This document shows, piece after piece, positions 1 to 5,317 of a stretch of DNA of 6,302 bases (its first letter is position 1; every line of letters starts with the position of its first letter). The notes beneath the pieces were generated by a model. The model did no database searches. It had not been told where the DNA came from and worked only from the letters and a program-made list of their open reading frames with translations. The translations under genes were made by a program, and so were the position numbers. The stretch is taken from assembly GCA_003224075.1 (NCBI GenBank), contig QHYF01000107.1, forward strand, positions 1 to 6,302. The letters are read 5' to 3'. This DNA is from Acidobacteriota bacterium (GTDB taxonomy: Bacteria; Acidobacteriota; Terriglobia; Acidiferrales; UBA7541).

Positions 1-1452
1 TTTGCCGGGGATGAAAGTAACTGCGACGGATACGGCGCTCTGACGAGAGGCATGCTGCAAGAGGGACCAATCCTGCTTGAATTCCGACATCGTCTCGCGG
101 CTGTGCTTCGGACTCTTTAAGAAAGAATTGGTGCGCGCGAGAAGCAGTTCGTACGCCAGCTGCGAGTCGGAACCCTGGGCAAGAATGTTGTCTGCACTCA
201 GCCCCACTTCAAAGGTTTCGCCATTTTCCGAAATTTCCATCCACAGGTCACCGTCCTCGTCGACAAGAGGCGTACCTGCCTCGTCGAAATGCCTGAAGAG
301 GTGGTTAAGATATCCGCGGTCGCGAATAATCCGCGCATGGACAGATTCTTTGACGATCGAATCCAGTGCCCGCCGATATTCTTTCCACTCCTCGGAAGTG
401 CCCACGAACTGCGCCCGCTCCGTTGGCGCAATTCTCTCAGGCTGCTTGGCATGAGCAGGGCCCTTTTCTGTGGCCGGATGCCCTTCGAATTCGTGCTCCG
501 GATTGAATCTCCCCGTGAGGATATAGGAGGCGGCGGCAACGGGTAATCCGTAATCCGCGAAAACAATCATCGGGACAAGAAATTTCTTGGAGTGGTAGAG
601 CTGCTCGGTTCCGGCCCGGCACTCAGTGCTTCGCTTGATGGTGCCTGGCACTTGAGCGAAGTGCAACACGCGAAAATTTGTTTCCGGATGCCGAAGCGCA
701 TAGTGCGTAAACGAGCGCGCCACAGCTTTCGGAGTGGTCATCCCAAAGTCGTTGATGTAATCCGGATTGGCCGCGTGCGGAAAATAGCTGTTAATTATGC
801 GCCGCGTAAAATCGGCGCAATTCCGCGTGACTCCGTTAAAATGGTTCTGATTGGGCAACGCGTTGAATTCAGCGATGAATTCGCGGTCTTGCTCAACGGT
901 GGTATCGATCACGAAAATGTAGAAGCTGCGAATAAGAGTGGCCGCAACCAATTCTCTCCATTCCGCCTTTTCACTCGTCGTGCAAGATGGCCGCTCACAA
1001 TACCCAGACAGGTATTTCGCCAGGTAGCGTTGCTCCAACAGGTGCTTGATTTTGTACGAGCCGAAGAGCGGGCGATGCCGAGCGTCCTCGACACCGTAGA
1101 GGTACACATTGAGCGGCACGACGTTCCATTCAAACGGCCGATCCTCGCCGATGTTGATGTAATTGCTCATCACGGAACCTTGCTCACCGACGCGACACAA
1201 CCTGAGTTTCACGGGCGATTCCGGGCAGATGCGTGAAAAATACACGGCACTATGTCCTGTCCCTGTGATCCTGTCGACGCTGGTGTCCAACGACTCATTG
1301 AGCACAATTCCCACGTCACCGTAAACCGGGGGACAGGCGAGGCACACGAAAGCGATAGCCAGACACAGCGCAAAGAGAAACACGTTGACCGTCCGGCCTG
1401 CCAAGGCCGTTCCCGATACGAAGTCATGCGGCTTGTAGCCGAGTCTAGGCAC
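1..1452 (-). CDS. Exported protein of unknown function, candidate permuted papain-like fold (3' end cut off by window edge)
   Basis: The minus-strand frame is open for 484 codons from GTG at 1452 to the window edge, with no stop; the C-terminus lies outside. GTG is chosen because AGGAGG sits 8 nt upstream and no in-frame ATG lies nearby. Residues about 21-45 form a hydrophobic signal segment (VFLFALCLAIAFVCLAC), with a plausible signal peptidase site after VYG45, so the protein should be exported; the C37/C40 pair is not a good lipobox. Two motifs stand out: GTGHS with His67, and TRNCADF with Cys212. A His-then-Cys order is typical of circularly permuted papain-like families (LRAT, YiiX, former DUF4105/Lnb), so an amidase, peptidase or acyltransferase role is possible but is inference. 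A second hydrophobic stretch lies at about 291-312 (FLVPMIVFADYGLPVAAASY); the rest of the C-terminal half is charged and unrecognised. It is transcribed divergently from the secreted protein at 1881. The coding call is strong; the fold is tentative. Confidence 0.85.
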   Translation of the reverse strand, partial: MPRLGYKPHDFVSGTALAGRTVNVFLFALCLAIAFVCLACPPVYGDVGIVLNESLDTSVDRITGTGHSAVYFSRICPESPVKLRLCRVGEQGSVMSNYINIGEDRPFEWNVVPLNVYLYGVEDARHRPLFGSYKIKHLLEQRYLAKYLSGYCERPSCTTSEKAEWRELVAATLIRSFYIFVIDTTVEQDREFIAEFNALPNQNHFNGVTRNCADFTRRIINSYFPHAANPDYINDFGMTTPKAVARSFTHYALRHPETNFRVLHFAQVPGTIKRSTECRAGTEQLYHSKKFLVPMIVFADYGLPVAAASYILTGRFNPEHEFEGHPATEKGPAHAKQPERIAPTERAQFVGTSEEWKEYRRALDSIVKESVHARIIRDRGYLNHLFRHFDEAGTPLVDEDGDLWMEISENGETFEVGLSADNILAQGSDSQLAYELLLARTNSFLKSPKHSRETMSEFKQDWSLLQHASRQSAVSVAVTFIPGK

Positions 1453-1460
1453 CCAATCTG

Positions 1461-1466
1461 CCTCCT
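1461..1466 (-). promoter_or_regulatory. Ribosome binding site of the left-edge gene
   Basis: The minus strand reads AGGAGG, a perfect Shine-Dalgarno core, 8 nt before the GTG at 1452. It decides the start codon, because no ATG near the N-terminus of this open frame is placed in front of the signal segment. Confidence 0.8.
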
Positions 1467-1631
1467 GTCTATTCAACCCGTCGGGTGCACGAGTGTTGCT
1501 CCAGTTCCTCGACGAGGGCCGACCGACCAGCAATCACCCCGTGGCTTTTGTTGCGATACATGATTGCTCCCAGATGTTTTAGAGGCAGACAGTTCTCCCC
1601 AGGCTGCCCACATAAGCTGTTCATTCTAAAG

Positions 1632-1637
1632 ATTATG
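1632..1637 (-). promoter_or_regulatory. Candidate -10 element for the left-edge gene
   Basis: The minus strand reads CATAAT, five of six matches to TATAAT, 8 nt downstream (on that strand) of the perfect inverted repeat at 1645-1663. No good -35 hexamer is present at the proper distance. The implied leader would be about 175 nt. This is a weak call from pattern alone. Confidence 0.2.
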
Positions 1638-1644
1638 TTTCTCT

Positions 1645-1663
1645 CCTTGGGCACAACCCAAGG
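1645..1663. repeat. Perfect 7-bp inverted repeat with 5-nt spacer, candidate operator
   Basis: CCTTGGG at 1645-1651 is matched exactly by CCCAAGG at 1657-1663, with CACAA between them. Neither side is followed by a T-run on either strand, so an intrinsic terminator is unlikely. Its position in the divergent intergenic region, where it would overlap the -35 area of the CATAAT candidate, fits a binding site for a dimeric regulator. That role is inference. Confidence 0.45.
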
Positions 1664-1775
1664 TAAGAATCTCAATTGCTGGTGATTTTCGACTTACTGC
1701 AGGTACCCCGGCCTAACATGGCGGCAAGAAATGCCTATGGGAGCTTCGAGAATTATGAGCACGATGCGGCTACGC

Positions 1776-1822
1776 TATATTTTTGTGCCTCCAGGTTGCC
1801 CTTTAATTTTGAGCTTTTGACT
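1776..1822 (+). promoter_or_regulatory. AT-rich stretch, likely promoter region of the small secreted protein gene
   Basis: Within an otherwise GC-rich window this stretch carries TATATT (1776-1781), TTTAAT (1802-1807) and TTGACT (1817-1822), each close to a sigma-70 hexamer. No pair has both good hexamers and a 16-18 nt spacer, so the exact promoter cannot be named. It lies 60-105 nt ahead of the ATG at 1881. Confidence 0.25.
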
Positions 1823-1880
1823 GAGCAGAAACTCACTGCCTTGTTGTGTGAGGCTCATTGAATCCGTTGAAGGAGTCCCG

Positions 1881-2315
1881 ATGAAGAAAATATTCTCAGG
1901 CACCGTACTCCTCTTGACGGCGCTATCTCTGCAGGGGAAAGACAAGCCGGCCTATGAGAACGGTGTGCTGGTTCGGATGGAGTCAACTTCCTGCGGGTAC
2001 GCCGAGAAGGACGGAAAGACTCTGGCTGGGCAGATTCTCGGCACGGACGGTCAACACAAGAAGACCCAGGAAGTTCTCTGCCAGGAGTATCTCCTGCGCT
2101 CAGACCGGATTACTTACCGAATTCGGCCGAAAGACGATAAGCATCCCACCCTCCTTCAGATCGGGGAGAGGGCAGAATTTCGCATTCACAAGGATAAGCT
2201 TCTCCTCCGTGTCCCGGAGGCAGACGATAAGGAGAGAGAGTACATCGTTGTTTCCATGACACCCCGAACGGATGTTGCGGAAAATCGGTCCGTACAGTCA
2301 CACCAAAACCGCTAA
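1881..2315 (+). CDS. Small secreted protein of unknown function
   Basis: This encodes 144 residues from ATG at 1881, behind AAGGAG at 1870-1875 with a 5-nt spacer; the frame also opens at an upstream GTG (1848), but that start has no such site. The N-terminus is a signal peptide (MKKIFSGTVLLLTALSLQG), so the mature protein of about 120 residues should lie in the periplasm or outside. The mature part contains CGY (Cys38) and a second Cys67 in LCQEYLL, which may form a disulfide. It is highly charged and looks beta-rich (ITYRIRPKDD, AEFRIHKDKLLLRVPE, REYIVVSM), with no transmembrane helix after the signal. I recall similar uncharacterised proteins, mainly from Acidobacteriota, but no function. 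The gene stands alone: divergent from the left-edge gene and 214 nt ahead of the transporter operon. The coding call is strong and the function unknown. Confidence 0.85.
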   Translation: MKKIFSGTVLLLTALSLQGKDKPAYENGVLVRMESTSCGYAEKDGKTLAGQILGTDGQHKKTQEVLCQEYLLRSDRITYRIRPKDDKHPTLLQIGERAEFRIHKDKLLLRVPEADDKEREYIVVSMTPRTDVAENRSVQSHQNR

Positions 2316-2355
2316 AGGCTCCGCGTCCGCCATCGGTTCTCGTTCGTTTGTGACG

Positions 2356-2393
2356 CCGGCCTGCTCAACGGTAAAAACCACACTGCAGGCTGG
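2356..2393 (+). other. Hairpin-forming inverted repeat between the secreted protein and the transporter operon
   Basis: CCGGCCTGC (2356-2364) can pair with GCAGGCTGG (2385-2393) over 9 bp including one G-U, leaving a 20-nt loop. It lies 40 nt after the stop codon of the secreted protein. No T-tract follows, so it is not a standard intrinsic terminator, although it could stabilise the transcript end. Confidence 0.25.
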
Positions 2394-2470
2394 GGTCTCC
2401 TGCTCCAAGTAGAAGCCAATTCTCAGTTCGGCATTATCATTCCTGCGCCGTCATGCACGCCTGTCTTGTA

Positions 2471-2505
2471 CCTCTCCCTGCCTTGACAGAACATGGAGAG
2501 GCAGG
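2471..2505 (+). repeat. Two overlapping, mutually exclusive inverted repeats ahead of the oppD-like gene
   Basis: CCTCTCC (2471-2477) pairs with GGAGAGG (2495-2501), and CCTGCC (2477-2482) pairs with GGCAGG (2500-2505). The two stems share bases at 2477 and 2500-2501, so only one can form at a time. A TTGACA hexamer (2483-2488) lies in the loop, but no matching -10 follows at the right distance. The pairing is visible in the sequence; any regulatory role is inference. Confidence 0.3.
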
Positions 2506-2529
2506 AAAAGGCCTGCGCTGGTCCATGGC

Positions 2530-3513
2530 ATGACGCCCCTTCTCCAAGTTCAGGATCTTCATGTCGCGTATCGTTCGCGCACAGGCGAGGTGTGCCATGC
2601 GCTTGCGGGACTGAGCTTTGATCTAGGGCCCAGCGAGATTCTGGGAGTGCTCGGAGAGTCGGGTTCCGGCAAGAGCACACTCGCTGCATCGCTTCTGCGT
2701 CTCCTCCCTCCGAGCGGAATCATCACAGGAGGTCGAATTCTCTTTGAGGGGCAAGATGTGCTCCACGCGCGTCCTCGGGAGATGGAGAAACTCCGCGGCC
2801 GGCGTATTTCACTCATATTTCAGGAGCCTTCCGTTGCTCTTCATCCCGCGATGCGTGTGCGTGATCAGGTCGAGGAAGTCTTGCGAGCGCACGAACCTTT
2901 GGATTTCGCAGCGCGCCGAAACAGGACGCGCCAAGTGCTCGCGTCGCTGTTCCCCGCGGATGCCGACCGCATCGCAAACTCCTATCCCCACCAATTGAGC
3001 GGCGGTCAACGGCAGCGCGTGCTTGTGGCGCAAGCAATCGCTTGCGGTCCCTCCGTAGTGCTCGCCGACGAGCCCACGGCATCTCTTGACCCCACAACCC
3101 AACAGGAAATCCTTACTCTCTTCCGGACTCTTCGGCAGGCATTGGGGCTCTCTATGGTTCTGATCACGCACAATCCGGGGCTCCTGGCGGGTCTTGCGGA
3201 CCGCGTGTTGGTTCTTTATGCGGGACGGGCCGTGGAAGTAGGCCCGGCGGAGAGTGTGCTCGCATCGCCACAGCATCCCTACACACGCGCTTTGTTGCGG
3301 TGTGTGCCTCCACTGGACCAGAAGAGCCAGGCGAGTCGCAAGGCCATGCTTCCGGTAATCTCAGGGGAGTCACCCAATTTGTCAGTTCTTGTGAGAGGAT
3401 GCCCGTTTGAACCGCGGTGTCCGGAAAAGATGGAGGTCTGCAAGAGTTGCGATCCCGCGGCCGTGCCACTGAGCGAAGCGCACACCGTTTCATGTTTCAA
3501 GTTTCCCGGCTAG
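2530..3513 (+). CDS. oppD: Peptide ABC importer ATP-binding protein, OppD/DppD type
   Basis: This 327-residue cytoplasmic ATPase hydrolyses ATP to drive an oligopeptide/dipeptide importer. The elements appear in order: Walker A GESGSGKST at 42-50, Q-loop Gln98 (FQEP), signature LSGGQ at 156-160, Walker B VVLADE at 176-181, and switch His214 (LITHN). The C-terminus has the OppD/DppD extension: HPYTRALL, then Cys291, Cys297, Cys304 and Cys322 (GCPFEPRCP... and VSCF), the layout associated with an iron-sulfur cluster in this family; Cys307 is an additional cysteine. Length matches full-length family members. The ATG at 2530 is used because there is no in-frame ATG upstream; its ribosome site is weak, as the purine-rich GGAGAGGCAGGAAAAGG ends about 18 nt away. 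It is the first gene of a four-gene operon and would pair with the ATPase at 3534. The substrate (peptides versus nickel or another small solute) cannot be read from an ATPase. Confidence 0.95.
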   Translation: MTPLLQVQDLHVAYRSRTGEVCHALAGLSFDLGPSEILGVLGESGSGKSTLAASLLRLLPPSGIITGGRILFEGQDVLHARPREMEKLRGRRISLIFQEPSVALHPAMRVRDQVEEVLRAHEPLDFAARRNRTRQVLASLFPADADRIANSYPHQLSGGQRQRVLVAQAIACGPSVVLADEPTASLDPTTQQEILTLFRTLRQALGLSMVLITHNPGLLAGLADRVLVLYAGRAVEVGPAESVLASPQHPYTRALLRCVPPLDQKSQASRKAMLPVISGESPNLSVLVRGCPFEPRCPEKMEVCKSCDPAAVPLSEAHTVSCFKFPG

Positions 3514-3520
3514 CCATTTT

Positions 3521-3530
3521 GGGGGGTGAT
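3521..3530 (+). promoter_or_regulatory. Ribosome binding site deciding the second ATPase start
   Basis: GGGGGGTGAT closely follows the extended anti-16S complement AGGAGGTGAT, and its G-rich core is 7 nt before the GTG at 3534. This favours GTG 3534 over the in-frame ATG at 3492, which lies inside the upstream gene. Confidence 0.6.
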
Positions 3531-3533
3531 GGC

Positions 3534-4343
3534 GTGCAGTTACTGCTGAACGTTGAAAATCTGGTGAAGCGTTATGCGGCCGGAAAGTCGTTCGGTTCGA
3601 GGGAATTTCTCGCCGCACTCGATGGCGTATCTCTCTCGATTCAGATCGCGACAACTTTGGCTCTGGTTGGCGAATCAGGCTCCGGGAAGAGCACCCTGGC
3701 GTTGTGCGTCGCCTGCTTGGAGCGCCCCACGTCCGGAAGCATCTGGTTTGACGGGCGCGACGTTGCCGCGCTCAGCGAGAAACAGCAGCGTGCGGTTCGC
3801 CCTCAAATTCAGCTCGTCTTTCAAGACCCCTCGAGTTCGCTGAATTCGCGACTGACCGCGCTGGAAATTGTCGCTGAACCGTTGATCATCCAGCGTCGAT
3901 TCGACAAGCAGGCACGATCCAAGAGAGCGTGCGCGCTGCTGGAACGCGTCGGCATCTCCGCAAAGAAAGCGGGCAGCCGGCCGGATGAATTCAGCGGCGG
4001 GCAAAGGCAAAGGCTGGCCATTGCGCGGGCTTTGGCGCTTGAGCCAAAACTTCTCATTTTGGATGAAGCTCTCTCGGCCCTCGACTGTTCGGTGCAAGCG
4101 CAAATTGCCAACTTGCTTCTGGAACTGCAGTTTTCTCTCGGTTTGACCTATCTATTTATCACCCACGATTTTGCAATGGCAGCGCACTTAGCGGACGAAA
4201 TTGCCGTCATGGATCACGGCCGAATCGTGGAACTTGGTGCTGCGGAGAAACTCTTGCGCTCGCCAGAACACGAAGCTACCCGCTGCCTGCTCGCAGCAAC
4301 ACCACGATTTCGTGGCACCGCGAATCTGCCGGAGGGACTCTAA
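3534..4343 (+). CDS. oppF: Peptide ABC importer ATP-binding protein, OppF/DppF type, short form
   Basis: This 269-residue cytoplasmic ATPase is the partner of the OppD-like protein. Visible motifs: Walker A GESGSGKST at 46-54, Q-loop Gln97 (VFQDP), signature FSGGQ at 153-157, Walker B LLILDE at 173-178, D-loop SALD at 181-184 followed by Cys185, where Val is common in OppF proteins, and switch His211 (FITHDF). GTG at 3534 is chosen because the protein then begins directly with the family N-terminus (QLLLNVENLVKRY) and has a strong ribosome site; the in-frame ATGs at 3417 and 3492 would add unrelated residues overlapping oppD. The protein stops soon after the degenerate HPYTRALL-like segment (EHEATRCLLAATP), so it lacks the cysteine-containing C-terminal extension of many OppF proteins. 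It begins 20 nt after oppD, and its TAA overlaps the next ATG by one base. Confidence 0.93.
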   Translation: MQLLLNVENLVKRYAAGKSFGSREFLAALDGVSLSIQIATTLALVGESGSGKSTLALCVACLERPTSGSIWFDGRDVAALSEKQQRAVRPQIQLVFQDPSSSLNSRLTALEIVAEPLIIQRRFDKQARSKRACALLERVGISAKKAGSRPDEFSGGQRQRLAIARALALEPKLLILDEALSALDCSVQAQIANLLLELQFSLGLTYLFITHDFAMAAHLADEIAVMDHGRIVELGAAEKLLRSPEHEATRCLLAATPRFRGTANLPEGL

Positions 4344-5317
4344 TGCGCTACCTCCTGCGAAGAATGCTGCACGCCGTTTTTCTTCTTTTTGGCGTTTCGA
4401 TCCTCACGTTTCTCTTTTCCACTCTGGCGCCCGGGAATTACTTCGATGAGATGCGATTGAATCCGCAGATCGCGCCAGAAACTGTCGCGTCACTGCGCGC
4501 GCAATATCAGTTGGACAGGCCACTGCCTGTGCGCTACGCCCGATGGGTGAATTCGGTCGCGCACGGCCAGATGGGATTTTCCTTTGCTTACAACAGCCCC
4601 GTTGGCCCGCTTCTTTGGGTGCGGGCACGGAACACGCTGCTCCTCACTCTGACGGCGACGCTTCTTGCCTGGGCACTGGCCCTGCCCCTCGGAATCTGGT
4701 CCGCCGCATCTCTTGGACGCTTGCCGGACCGCGCCCTCTCGTGGACGACGGCAACTCTGCTCGTCATTCCGGATCTCGTTCTTGCGCTCGGATTGCTGAT
4801 CATGGCTGTGCGCAGCGGATGGTTTCCGACCGGCGGCATGGTCTCTGTGGGGTTTGAAAGTCTTTCCCCGCTGAACAAGCTGCGCGATATCGCCATTCAC
4901 ATGACGTTGCCGGTCGTTGCGCTTGTCATTTCCGCTTTGCCGATGCTCGTCAGGCACGTGCGTGCGGCGCTGGCGGAAGTTCTCGACGCCCCCTTTCTGC
5001 GAGCCGCCGCTGGCCATGGTATCCCCCGCCGCAGGCTCCTTCATCGGTATGCGCTTCGGGCCGCCGCGAATCCGCTCATTTCACTCTTGGGCTTCAGTCT
5101 GGGTACGTTGGTGAGCGGCTCACTGCTTGTCGAAGTCGTGATGAGCTGGCCGGGGCTCGGCCCGCTTCTGCTCGAGGCCATCCTGGCCCGTGATTTGTAC
5201 GTAGTCATTGGGGGCGTCCTCCTTTCGACAATTTTTCTGGTTGGCGGGAATTTTCTCGCGGACCTTCTGCTTTTATGGGCCGATCCAAGAATTCGTACCG
5301 AGGCGGGCGCAGAATGA
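4343..5317 (+). CDS. oppB: Peptide ABC importer permease, OppB/DppB type
   Basis: This 324-residue inner-membrane protein is one half of the translocation channel. It shows the usual OppB plan: a first helix at about 11-29, a conserved extra-cytoplasmic region with LRAQYQLDRPLPVRYARW at 51-68, and a cluster of helices at about 97-120, 132-156, 188-205, 245-266 and 284-311. The EAA coupling loop, which contacts the ATPases, is at about 208-245 (ALAEVLDAPFLRAAAGHGIP then RRRLLHRYALR). The end LLLLWADPRIR is typical (DPR motif). Length is normal for the family. The start is secure: GGAGGG at 4331-4336 lies 6 nt ahead of the ATG, which overlaps the oppF stop in TAATG, indicating translational coupling. 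Its stop overlaps the next start in ATGA. Confidence 0.95.
   Translation: MRYLLRRMLHAVFLLFGVSILTFLFSTLAPGNYFDEMRLNPQIAPETVASLRAQYQLDRPLPVRYARWVNSVAHGQMGFSFAYNSPVGPLLWVRARNTLLLTLTATLLAWALALPLGIWSAASLGRLPDRALSWTTATLLVIPDLVLALGLLIMAVRSGWFPTGGMVSVGFESLSPLNKLRDIAIHMTLPVVALVISALPMLVRHVRAALAEVLDAPFLRAAAGHGIPRRRLLHRYALRAAANPLISLLGFSLGTLVSGSLLVEVVMSWPGLGPLLLEAILARDLYVVIGGVLLSTIFLVGGNFLADLLLLWADPRIRTEAGAE

Larger units (their letters stand above)
1453..1880. other. Divergent intergenic region, no convincing gene
   Basis: This 428-base gap separates two genes that point away from each other, so it should hold both promoters. Short open frames exist on both strands, but none has a ribosome binding site together with a protein-like composition. 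The part nearest the secreted protein (about 1776-1822) is AT-rich. Three dyad symmetries are visible: ACCCG-T-CGGGT at 1476-1486, CCTCG-A-CGAGG at 1507-1517, and the stronger CCTTGGG-N5-CCCAAGG at 1645-1663. Confidence 0.6.

Noticed and set aside
592..1236. A 214-codon plus-strand open frame starting with GTG
   Set aside because: It runs in the codon-aligned antisense phase of the 484-codon minus-strand gene, which has a signal segment, coherent motifs and a strong ribosome site. The plus-strand product has none of these.
1645..1663. The perfect inverted repeat as an intrinsic terminator
   Set aside because: No T-run follows on either strand, and no gene ends toward it from either side.
1676..1861. 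A 61-codon plus-strand frame starting with TTG in the divergent intergenic region
   Set aside because: It has no well-placed ribosome site, no recognisable motif, and overlaps the probable promoter region of the secreted protein gene.
1848..1880. An upstream GTG extending the small secreted protein by 11 residues
   Set aside because: The ATG at 1881 has AAGGAG 5 nt upstream and gives a classic MKK signal peptide; the GTG lacks a ribosome site and would put acidic residues before the signal.
2483..2488. Exact TTGACA hexamer ahead of the transporter operon, as a -35 element
   Set aside because: No -10-like hexamer occurs 16-19 nt downstream (the sequence there is AAAAGG), so it is not called as a promoter.
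3417..3533. An earlier ATG start for the second ATPase, overlapping the end of the first
   Set aside because: The added residues do not resemble the family N-terminus, and the GTG at 3534 has a near-perfect extended ribosome site.
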